This document shows positions 1 through 7,151 of a stretch of 7,601 nt of DNA, in pieces (position 1 is the first letter of the stretch; each line of letters opens with the position of its first letter). Location: positions 1 to 7,601 of the forward strand of contig JAUIAI010000103.1 of the NCBI GenBank assembly GCA_030425615.1. Direction: 5' to 3'. The notes under the pieces were generated by a model that was not told the DNA's origin, did no database searches, and worked only from the letters and a program-made list of their open reading frames with translations. The position numbers and the translations under genes are program-made. This DNA is from Gammaproteobacteria bacterium (GTDB taxonomy: Bacteria; Pseudomonadota; Gammaproteobacteria; Burkholderiales; Burkholderiaceae_E).

Positions 1-570
1 AACCTGGCGGGCAAACGGGTCCTGGACGTCGGTTGCGGCGGCGGCATCCTGGCCGAGGCCATGGCCGTGGCGGGTGCCGAGGTCACTGGCATCGACCTGG
101 CCCAGAAATCGCTTCAGGTGGCCAGACTGCACGGTCTGGATTCGGGCGTGAAGGTGGACTACCGCTGCATTTCGGCCGAGGCGCTCGCCGAGTCGGAGCC
201 CGGCGCCTTCGACGTCGTCACCTGTCTGGAAATGCTCGAACACGTGCCGGATCCGGGCGCCACCATCAACGCCTGCTCCCGGTTGCTCAAGCCCGGAGGA
301 TGGGCGTTCTTCTCGACCATCAACCGTAATCCCAAGTCATTCCTGTTCGCGATCGTGGGCGCCGAGTACGTCCTGCGTCTGCTGCCACGCGGCACGCATG
401 ATTACGAGCGGTTCATCAAACCCTCGGAACTGTCGACCGCGGCACGCCGTTGCGGCCTTCTCGCCGACACCATGGCAGGCATGACCTACAACCCGGTCAC
501 CCGGACCTACCGGCTGCATCCCACCGATGTCTCCGTCAACTACCTGATGGCCTGGCGCAAGCCCGAATGA
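1..570 (+). CDS. ubiG: Ubiquinone biosynthesis O-methyltransferase UbiG (5' end missing)
   Basis: UbiG is the SAM-dependent enzyme that performs both O-methylation steps of ubiquinone synthesis (on the catechol and demethyl intermediates) at the inner face of the membrane. The visible 189 residues begin just before SAM motif I: VLDVGCGGGI is at visible residues 7-16, followed by the acidic GID strand end. Next come DVVTCLEMLEHVPDP, KPGG, FFSTINRN, and the UbiG-specific stretch VGAEYVLRLLPRGTHDYERF with FIKPSEL, which in the family forms the insertion linked to membrane-lipid contact. The C-terminus (GMTYNPVTRTYRL, then VNYLMAW) matches UbiG closely. E. coli UbiG is about 240 aa, so roughly 50 N-terminal residues lie outside the window. 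The stop TGA overlaps the start of the next gene (ATGA), implying one transcript and translational coupling. The identification rests on memory of the E. coli protein, not on a search. Confidence 0.97.
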   Translation, partial: NLAGKRVLDVGCGGGILAEAMAVAGAEVTGIDLAQKSLQVARLHGLDSGVKVDYRCISAEALAESEPGAFDVVTCLEMLEHVPDPGATINACSRLLKPGGWAFFSTINRNPKSFLFAIVGAEYVLRLLPRGTHDYERFIKPSELSTAARRCGLLADTMAGMTYNPVTRTYRLHPTDVSVNYLMAWRKPE

Positions 571-1268
571 GTGCTCCCTATCACCCGCTGCTCGCAGAAG
601 ACGGTCGTCTGCTCGAGCCCCCCGCCGCGGTGCTGTTCGATCTGGACGGCACGTTCGCGGACACCGCCGCGGATCTCGCCGCGCCCGCCAATGCCCTGCG
701 CGCCGGACGGGGCCTGTCCCCGCTGCCGCTCGAGCCGCTGCGGCTCGTCGCGTCCTCCGGTGCGCGCGGACTGATCGGCCGTGCGCTCGGCATCGGCCCG
801 GGCGACGATGAATACGAACCGCTCAGGCTGGAGTTCCTGCGCCGCTACGAAGAGGCGCTCTGCCATCACACGCGCGTCTTCGACGGGCTCGAGCCGGTGC
901 TGGACGCTCTCGAGGCCCGGGGTATCCCCTGGGGCGTCGTCAGCAACAAGATCGAACGCTACGTACGGCCGATACTGGCCGAACTCGGCATGCTGGAGCG
1001 GAGCGCCTGCGCGGTCGGCGGTGACACGGCCGAGTACCCCAAGCCGCACCCTGCGCCGCTGCTGCACGCCGCCGAGATCATCCGGGTGGATCCGGCCCGC
1101 TGTGTGTACGTGGGCGACGACCTGCGCGACATCCAGGCCGGTCACGCCGCCGGCATGATCACCGTGGCCGCAGCCTACGGCTACTGCGGCGAGGAACAGC
1201 CGCCGGAATCCTGGAACGCGCATCTGCTGATCCGCGATCCGGCCGAACTCGGACCCTGGCTCGGCTGA
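567..1268 (+). CDS. mupP: HAD phosphatase, probably N-acetylmuramic acid 6-phosphate phosphatase MupP (often annotated Gph)
   Basis: This is a 233-aa HAD-superfamily phosphatase. Motif I is DLDGTFADT with nucleophile D25 and acid/base D27. Motif II is S126 in VVSNK, motif III is K159 in YPKPHP, and motif IV is GDDLRDIQAG (D184, D185, D188). An alpha-helical cap lies between about residues 35 and 110. The start at 567 is chosen because its ATG overlaps the ubiG TGA; it leaves a tail of about 20 residues before the first HAD strand, longer than I expect for the family. Phosphoglycolate phosphatase would be the default label. However, in Pseudomonas the gene directly after ubiG is MupP, which dephosphorylates MurNAc-6-phosphate in the AmgK-MurU cell-wall recycling route. 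The SSGARG, LRLEFLRRY and GDDLRDI/AAYGY segments resemble MupP as I remember it. An F replaces the usual L after DGT; this should not affect catalysis. HAD family membership is near certain, and MupP is preferred over Gph. Confidence 0.85.
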   Translation: MSAPYHPLLAEDGRLLEPPAAVLFDLDGTFADTAADLAAPANALRAGRGLSPLPLEPLRLVASSGARGLIGRALGIGPGDDEYEPLRLEFLRRYEEALCHHTRVFDGLEPVLDALEARGIPWGVVSNKIERYVRPILAELGMLERSACAVGGDTAEYPKPHPAPLLHAAEIIRVDPARCVYVGDDLRDIQAGHAAGMITVAAAYGYCGEEQPPESWNAHLLIRDPAELGPWLG

Positions 1269-1362
1269 ACGCGGCTTTTCGACGTCCGGCCCGACCCCTT
1301 CGCTCGTCGCGGCGGTCCCGCATTGCCCGGCCGATCCGTCCGGCCCGCCATGTGTTTCCGGA
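1269..1362. other. Convergent intergenic gap between mupP and pilY1
   Basis: This 94-bp gap separates two genes that end towards each other, so a bidirectional terminator would be expected. I do not see a classical one: no stem is followed by a T-run on either strand. The best hairpin is weak, a 5-bp stem GGCCG (1329-1333) with CGGCC (1341-1345) and a 7-nt loop. The 10-mer GTCCGGCCCG occurs twice as a direct repeat at 1284-1293 and 1338-1347. Termination may be Rho-dependent. No small ORF or RNA gene is evident. Confidence 0.5.
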
Positions 1363-4300
1363 TCAGTCGGCCGGCTCCGTGATCTCGCGCCAGTTCAGCG
1401 CCCGCGGCGGCAGGTAGCGCAGATAGCCTTGCGACAGTTTCAGCTGGCCATCCTGCCCGGTGACCATCGCACGGACGTTGTTCCCCACCCGCACGAGCTG
1501 TAACCCGACGCCCGCGTTGCCCAGGTTGACGCGGCTCGTACGTGTTTCGCCGCCGCCGGCCTGACGGTAGAGCTGGGTCTGCCCGGTGTCGTAGGCGGCC
1601 ACGTAGACATAGGAATCGCCGCCGCTCGAGCACAGACTCTCGCTGGGTACGGTGCCCAGCCAGGAGATCTTGCCGACGTCCGTGTCGCGCGGATCCACGA
1701 TCACCCGCTCCCCCGCGATGTGCAGATCGTGATACCAGCCGCCGGGCTTGCTCGCATCGGGCGAGATCGGGGTCAGCAGATCGGCGTTGCGGATCATCAC
1801 GCTGCGCGTGATCGGGAACGCCGGCGCGTCACCGACGCCGGACTGCCAGGCCTCGGCACGAGTGCCGTCGCGCAGGGCGTAGAAGGTGTCCGTGTTCGTC
1901 TTGAACATGTCGTCACGTCGCTGCAGACGGCCGGTGCCGATGAAGACGTAGCGGTTACGTGTGGCCGGCGACACCCGGATCACCGGGCCCGTGGTCACGG
2001 GCTGGACGCCGCCCGGCCCGGTGAGGCGGGCGAACAGCGTGGGCGGCGGAACGTTGCGGCTGCCATCAGTGAAATCGAAGCGCCAGACGTTACCGAGCAG
2101 ATCTCCCCCGTAGACCTCGGTCACCGTGCCGTCGGCCGCATTCGGCGCATAGGCCGTGACCTCGGCCAGACCGGCGGGCTGGGTCGGTGAGCCGACGCCC
2201 GTGTCGATCATCTGCAAGAGCGCACCGGTGGCGATGTCCACCACGTAGAGATAGCCGCGTCCGTTGCCGGAAGACCCGTACGCATTGGTGTTCTCCAGCC
2301 CGGACGTCAGCAGGGCCACCCAGCCCCAGCGCGCGGTCTTGACGATCTGCGGCTTGCCGTAGCTGAAGCCCATGGTGGGATGCTCGAACTCCCAAAGGAT
2401 CTTCGCGGCGTGGAAGTTCTCGTTGCCCGAGTCGCGGCCGTCGGTCACGTCGAGCGCGTAGAAACCACGCCCGCCCTTGCCGAGACCGCCGACGAGCACG
2501 GTGCGCCAGTCGCCCGAGCCGCTCTGGCCGTTGGTCCGCGCGAAGTCCGCCTCACCGACGGTCGGCGTGGCGTTCACGAAGAAGCGGTGGACGTAGTTGC
2601 GGTCCGTCAGCGCGGCCAGTCCGTCGACCGTGGGATCGGTGACCCCGGCGAACAGGAACGAGGGGATGTAGGCGAAGATCTCGTCCCCGCCGTCCGCGTG
2701 ATCGATGCGCCCGTCGAATGCGTGAACCATGCCGTCGTTGGCGCCCACGTAGACGATCGGCTGGCGACTCTTCATCCGCCCGACGAAGACGGAGTAGCCG
2801 GGGTTGTAGACGTCGCTCAGCGCATTGAGCGCCTCGCCGACGTAGACAGGAGACGAATCGACGATATCGCCGAGCACCGAAGGCACCATGTTGCCGGTGT
2901 CGTCACGACGCAGGCGGACGCGGTACTCGCTGATGTCGTTGTCGCCGCGCAGCCACTGCATCATCCGGGGCTTGCCGTCCAGCATGTCCCGCTGCCACTT
3001 GCTCAGACGCCCCCAACGGAAGGGAACTCCGCCGCTCGCGCCCGAGTTCGCGGAGTTCCGCCGACTCGTGACGATCCGACGCGAGCCCCAGTTCCGCCGT
3101 TGGTCGAGCTGCTCCGCCGCGCTCCAGACCTTGCGCGTCGTGACCTGGCCGGATGCCTCGTCGATGCCGGTGAACGCCATCGCGACCACGTCGCCGCTCC
3201 AGGTGGCGGGGTCGTAGACACTACGGAACAGGGCCGTGTCGGTCTGGAGCTGGCTCCCGGTGCCCGACACGCCGACCGCCGAGTTCGTGGCGATGTCGGC
3301 GTGAATCTGGGCGAAGGCGCTGCGCAGCCCGGCGACGAGCGCTTCCGGCGAACCGGCCTCGAAATACGTGTCCGGCAGCCAGTCACCGTCGGTGTCCCAG
3401 ACGTCGCGCACGTCCACCAGACCGTCCGCGTTCAGATCGGCCGTCGCATCGCCGGGATCCAGCCGGCTGTTCTGGTTCGTGTCGCGGAAGCCACCGTACT
3501 TGGCCGCGACCCAGAGCTGGTTGCGGCGCATCTCCGACGTGCGCGGCTGCCCCGTGCCCCAGCTGCCCGCCTCGCGCACGTCCACGAAGAACGAGCGCAC
3601 CGTCTGTTTGCCGCGGGTCTGGATGGCCGCGCCGTCCGGACGAATGTCCGTGACGTTGGCGTGATAGGCCAGCGACGCCAGATACGCCGAGCCCTGGCAG
3701 CAGTTCACCGAGCCGGGCGTCAGGGCCGAACCGTTGGCCTTGCGAAGCTGCACGCCCTCGTTGGCGAGTTCGGTGGCGATGATCTCGTTCAGGATCTGGG
3801 AGACGTTGATCGTCGGATCCGGATTGCTCGGCAACGCGCCGGCCTCGTTCGAGGTGTCGCTGTTGCCGGGCAGACGCTTGTCCTTGTGGGTGTTGGCGTC
3901 GGAGATGCCGATGATGAAGTTCTTCGGGCACCACTCCGCCGCGGTCTCGAAGCCTTCGGGCGGCTCGAGCGGGTCGTCCCAGTTCGTGATGACGGGAAAT
4001 CCGTCGGCCTTGTACGCCGGGCTGGGACCGCCCGTGACGCCGTAGTTCGCATACTCCGGCGTGCGACCGATGTTCTTGAAGTAGCGAAGCCCCTCGTAGT
4101 AGAGCTCGCTGACGGGGTCTGTCCCCTTGTAACCGTTCAGGCGCCCGAACTTGTTCAGGTACTGGATGACTCCGCTGCGCGAGATGGTCGAACCGATCGC
4201 GCCGCTGGTGGCGGACGCATCGGCCGGGTCGGGATTGTCGACGTAGGTGCCGTCCGAAGCCCGCCACTCGGCGTGCGCATTGGCGCGCTCGCCGGCGTCG

Positions 4301-5334
4301 GTCAGGTCCGGATGGGTGGGCCCGACGAACTTCATGCGCGCGCGCATCACGCCGCCGTCTCGGTACCGATCATTGTCGAGCAGATAGCCGAAGGCACCGA
4401 AGCGGACGATGTCCGCATTCTCCTGGATCAGGCCGGTGGGCTTGAGCGAAGCACCGTAGGCCGTGCAGGTGGACACGCTCTCCGGATGCGCCGGGTCGCA
4501 GACCTTCACGCTGACGTCGAACTCCTGATATCCGCTCATGCTCGACGACGAACTCACCCGCATCCGCGTGTTCAGGCCAGACACCTGCAGGTACAACTGA
4601 CTCCAGCCGTACGGCGTGACATCGGCCGGCCGGGTGACGGGCACCGTGTTGAACGCCTTGCCGATCTGCTTGATCGGAAACTGGTTCAGGCCGCCGCTGC
4701 CGTCGTGGGCCGCCTTCTGCAACACCGTCGTGGCCCCCGTGTCGATGCGTCGGTCGCCGCCGGTCATCGCCCACCGGAACATGTCGATGGTCTGCATCGT
4801 GGCCCAGTTCAGGAAGTTCCCGCTCCAGGCGCCGTTGCAGTGGGCCCTTGACCCGGTGGGCTGGCTGTCGTACCGATGCGCGGCGCTGTATCCCTGGGTG
4901 CTTCCAATGGGTTCGAAATATGCGGCCCCGCCGTTGTAGCTGTAGCACTTGTACGGGTCGAAGTAGCCGATGTAGGGCATCGAACCGACGGCGTCGTACG
5001 TCGGGCTTCCCACGTTCAGCGCGTTCACGCGCGTGGCCCGCTCGATCGGATCGAAGTAGCAGGCGCTGCGCCCGGAGTCGCGTCCCGGACACACGGTACC
5101 GTCGGTCTCGTCGTTGTAGGCCTGTACGACCCCCGTGGGCCATTCGACCGAGAGCGACAGAAGAAGGTTGGCCGGCGGCACGAGTGACGTCGCCAGGGGC
5201 TGGTCCACCAGATCGGCCTGCGCGGTGCCGGCCACCGTGAGCATCGCCGCGGCGGCGAGCCACGCGCGAAGCGGAGCGCGACGCCGGCCCGGCGGCATGG
5301 CCGCGCCTGCAGAGGAGCTCGGGGACGTGTCCAT
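1363..5334 (-). CDS. pilY1: Type IV pilus tip protein PilY1 (PilC beta-propeller family)
   Basis: PilY1 is a large Sec-exported protein at the tip of type IVa pili. It takes part in pilus priming, adhesion and surface sensing, and counters retraction. The 1323-aa product begins with a basic segment and hydrophobic core (about residues 17-40) with likely signal peptidase cleavage after AQA40. The N-terminal half begins LLLSLSVEWPTGVV (57-70) and has no DxSxS MIDAS motif where vWA-containing PilY1 proteins carry one. Residues 618-655 hold three closely spaced acidic loops (DTNQNSRLD, DLNADGLVD, DTDGDWLPD), likely Ca2+ sites of EF-hand or dockerin style. The C-terminal propeller (Neisseria PilC family) runs from about 818 to 1310, opening with VLGDIVDSSPVYVG and continuing with VYVGANDGMVHAFDG, VGGLGKGGRGFYALDV and YGGDLLGNVWRFDF. 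The start at 5334 lies 8 nt after the pilX stop; the next in-frame ATG, 5298, would also keep the signal peptide. The open frame extends upstream to 6033, but that part is antisense-free overlap of pilX in another frame. Intact. Confidence 0.96.
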   Translation of the reverse strand: MDTSPSSSAGAAMPPGRRRAPLRAWLAAAAMLTVAGTAQADLVDQPLATSLVPPANLLLSLSVEWPTGVVQAYNDETDGTVCPGRDSGRSACYFDPIERATRVNALNVGSPTYDAVGSMPYIGYFDPYKCYSYNGGAAYFEPIGSTQGYSAAHRYDSQPTGSRAHCNGAWSGNFLNWATMQTIDMFRWAMTGGDRRIDTGATTVLQKAAHDGSGGLNQFPIKQIGKAFNTVPVTRPADVTPYGWSQLYLQVSGLNTRMRVSSSSSMSGYQEFDVSVKVCDPAHPESVSTCTAYGASLKPTGLIQENADIVRFGAFGYLLDNDRYRDGGVMRARMKFVGPTHPDLTDAGERANAHAEWRASDGTYVDNPDPADASATSGAIGSTISRSGVIQYLNKFGRLNGYKGTDPVSELYYEGLRYFKNIGRTPEYANYGVTGGPSPAYKADGFPVITNWDDPLEPPEGFETAAEWCPKNFIIGISDANTHKDKRLPGNSDTSNEAGALPSNPDPTINVSQILNEIIATELANEGVQLRKANGSALTPGSVNCCQGSAYLASLAYHANVTDIRPDGAAIQTRGKQTVRSFFVDVREAGSWGTGQPRTSEMRRNQLWVAAKYGGFRDTNQNSRLDPGDATADLNADGLVDVRDVWDTDGDWLPDTYFEAGSPEALVAGLRSAFAQIHADIATNSAVGVSGTGSQLQTDTALFRSVYDPATWSGDVVAMAFTGIDEASGQVTTRKVWSAAEQLDQRRNWGSRRIVTSRRNSANSGASGGVPFRWGRLSKWQRDMLDGKPRMMQWLRGDNDISEYRVRLRRDDTGNMVPSVLGDIVDSSPVYVGEALNALSDVYNPGYSVFVGRMKSRQPIVYVGANDGMVHAFDGRIDHADGGDEIFAYIPSFLFAGVTDPTVDGLAALTDRNYVHRFFVNATPTVGEADFARTNGQSGSGDWRTVLVGGLGKGGRGFYALDVTDGRDSGNENFHAAKILWEFEHPTMGFSYGKPQIVKTARWGWVALLTSGLENTNAYGSSGNGRGYLYVVDIATGALLQMIDTGVGSPTQPAGLAEVTAYAPNAADGTVTEVYGGDLLGNVWRFDFTDGSRNVPPPTLFARLTGPGGVQPVTTGPVIRVSPATRNRYVFIGTGRLQRRDDMFKTNTDTFYALRDGTRAEAWQSGVGDAPAFPITRSVMIRNADLLTPISPDASKPGGWYHDLHIAGERVIVDPRDTDVGKISWLGTVPSESLCSSGGDSYVYVAAYDTGQTQLYRQAGGGETRTSRVNLGNAGVGLQLVRVGNNVRAMVTGQDGQLKLSQGYLRYLPPRALNWREITEPAD

Positions 5335-5342
5335 GGGGGATC

Positions 5343-5975
5343 TCACTCGATGGGAATCGAAATCAGGGCCTGCGAGTACGACTCCGTCCGGCGGGGCCCG
5401 GCGGTCGCGGCCGAAACGCGGAAAACGGGGACCAGCGGGGTCGAGACCCGGGCGCAACGCGAACAGAAGTCCTTCACCCGCACGGTGGCGACCGAACAAT
5501 GCGAATCGTCGACCGGCTGCTCTAGCCCGCAGAGTCGATCGACGACGACGCGCGTGTTCATCGCCTCGCCGACGTCGAGATCGGCCTGCGGCAGGCCGCC
5601 GTAATCGCGGCCGAACGCAGCCTCGTCCTTGAGTACGAGCGGAATGCCCTGCGGGTCGTCCTGCAGCGCGGTGGCCGAATAGGGAACGCCACTGGCGAGC
5701 CCCGCAGCCGTCGTGTCCGTGTTCGCGAGCTCGGCAAAATGCGCGCCACCACTGTTCTCGAACTCGCGCAGCACGTTGTTGATCATGAGATCGTTGCGGT
5801 TCAGGGCGTCGCGCTGGAAGGAGGCGTTGCGGGCCAGCAGCGTCGACGAGTCGACCATCTTGATGAACGAGATGGCCGAGAAGGCGAGCACGATCGACAG
5901 GATCAGTGCGATGGCGAGCGCAGCGCCCTTCTGACGGGCCGGCGAACGCCCGGTACGGCCGACGATGCGGGTCAT
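5343..5975 (-). CDS. pilX: Type IV pilus minor pilin PilX
   Basis: This 210-aa minor pilin of the PilX_N type belongs to the tip and priming complex with PilV, PilW and PilY1. It has a short basic leader, RQKG17, then A18, the expected prepilin peptidase site, followed by the hydrophobic helix AALAIALILSIVLAFSAISFI. Mature position +5 is Ile (I22), not Glu, the usual pattern for PilX and for its type II secretion counterpart GspK. The segment VDSSTLLARNASFQR (41-55) matches the conserved stretch after the helix in this family. The globular part has four cysteines (149, 160, 171, 174) that could form two disulfides. The end, FRVSAATAGPRRTESYSQA, is a typical PilX C-terminal strand pair. Its ATG overlaps the pilW stop by 4 nt (ATGA), and its own strong ribosome binding site supports this start. 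pilY1 starts 8 nt after its stop. No lesion is visible. Confidence 0.92.
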   Translation of the reverse strand: MTRIVGRTGRSPARQKGAALAIALILSIVLAFSAISFIKMVDSSTLLARNASFQRDALNRNDLMINNVLREFENSGGAHFAELANTDTTAAGLASGVPYSATALQDDPQGIPLVLKDEAAFGRDYGGLPQADLDVGEAMNTRVVVDRLCGLEQPVDDSHCSVATVRVKDFCSRCARVSTPLVPVFRVSAATAGPRRTESYSQALISIPIE

Positions 5976-5982
5976 GTGCAGG

Positions 5983-5987
5983 CTCCT
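5983..5987 (-). promoter_or_regulatory. Shine-Dalgarno site for pilX
   Basis: AGGAG on the - strand lies 7 nt before the pilX ATG at 5975, inside the end of pilW. It is the clearest ribosome binding site in the operon and fixes the pilX start. It also means pilX does not depend wholly on ribosomes arriving from pilW, which matters because pilW is interrupted. Confidence 0.8.
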
Positions 5988-7117
5988 GCGGCCGGTACGC
6001 CGAGCTGGCGGCGAAACTCAGCGCACAGCGCACTCGCCTGGTTGGGCAGGGGAATCACGGTATCGAACACCTGATAGCCGAAGCGGCGCTGGGCTTCACC
6101 GAGATCGATGTCGGTGCGAAGATCAGGGGGAAGGTCTTCGAACAAAGTGATGCGCGCGCGCGCCTGCGAGGTGTTCGGCGTCTTGGAGCGCATGACGAGC
6201 GCGACCCGCACGGCCTTGATCTCCAGCGCGGCCGGGCTGCCCGGCGCGGTCACGTTGGCGTAGGCATATCGTCCCACCGGCCGCTGCCAGGAATCGACGA
6301 CGTTGTCGTTGGCGATCCCACCGGCCGAGCCGTCGTCCACCCCGTACAGGGCCTGGAGCTGGACCACGCTCGACGCCATCGGCACCGGCGTATCCGCCGT
6401 GTAGAGACGAAGCGCATCGAGCACCACGAGCTCGCCCCGGTTGTTCACGCCGAACAGATGGATCATCGGGTTCTGTCCGAGGTTCAACGCCTGGTAATCC
6501 CCGGGCTGGGGTAGCCCCGCGAACCCGGAGGCCGAGTTGTACGGTGCGCCGACCGTGGTGGTCGGCAGCATGACGGCCGGGGCCGCCCCGAAGGCCGGCG
6601 CATAGGTCCCGTCCACCTGACCGAGCTGGCACGCGCCCACGTTGCCGGCATCGCCGACCAGCAGCAGATCACCGGCGTGGAATCCGACGGCTCCGGAGGC
6701 CAGCAAGGCCGCCGGCGAAGGCATGGACACGGGGGACGGAACGACCGACGCACCGGTCATGCCACCCATCATCACGATGAGATCCGTCCCGCCGGGCCCC
6801 GCGTTGTTCTGCACCGCGAGCGGCGTCAGCCGCAGGGTGGCCGGGATCGTCCGGAACGGCACCGGCCAGCCGCCCGGGCGCGGCAGCAACTGGGCGCCGC
6901 CCAGGCTCGCCTGCAAGGTGCAGCCGATCATCGCGGGCGCCTGACCGATGCCCGCACCGGCCAGCCGCAGCTGCCGCCCCAGGCGCCAGTGCGCAAGCCC
7001 GCCCGCCTGATGCGCATCGGCCCGGCCGGTGGCCGCGAGCCGCATGGTCTCGCTGCCGCTCAGGCTCTGCACCATCGCCAGCGTCGTGAACAGACCGAGC
7101 GCCAGCGCGATCATGAC

Positions 7118-7120
7118 CTA
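7118..7120 (-). other. In-frame TAG at the Glu5 codon of pilW
   Basis: On the - strand the codons read CTC ATC TAG GTC ATG. Replacing T with G restores GAG (Glu) and the standard prepilin motif. On the + strand this is a C-to-A difference. The same TAG ends the frameshifted pilV reading frame. Every other gene end in the window (ubiG, mupP, pilY1, pilX, pilW, and the restored pilV) is TGA. Confidence 0.95.
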
Positions 7121-7151
7121 GATGAGCGAGAAGCCCCGCTGCCTGCGGTGT

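Noticed and set aside
540..1223. Open frames on the - strand opposite mupP, and others opposite pilW, pilX and ubiG
   Set aside because: They are compositional shadows of well-supported genes, with no family signature.
1329..1345. Rho-independent terminator between mupP and pilY1
   Set aside because: The stem is only 5 bp and no T-run follows on either strand.
1284..1347. 10-bp direct repeat GTCCGGCCCG as a possible att site or operator
   Set aside because: Low-complexity GC sequence in a convergent 3' gap, with no integrase or regulator nearby; chance is sufficient.
4334..4347. 14-bp perfect palindrome ATGCGCGCGCGCAT
   Set aside because: It falls inside pilY1 coding Met-Arg-Ala-Arg-Met; a palindrome built from a GC alternation is expected by chance in such DNA.
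2380..4851. An 823-codon open frame on the + strand, antisense to pilY1
   Set aside because: It lies wholly opposite a clear pilY1, is rich in Arg, Val, Ala and Asp without any domain I recognise, and is the usual mirror of high-GC codon bias.
5335..6033. In-frame upstream extension of pilY1 by 233 codons
   Set aside because: It overlaps pilX in another frame, is Arg-rich and pilin-unlike, and would bury the signal peptide; the start at 5334 is far better.
6150..6163. GC-alternating tract (possible Z-DNA)
   Set aside because: Short, inside pilW, and explained by Ala-Arg codons.
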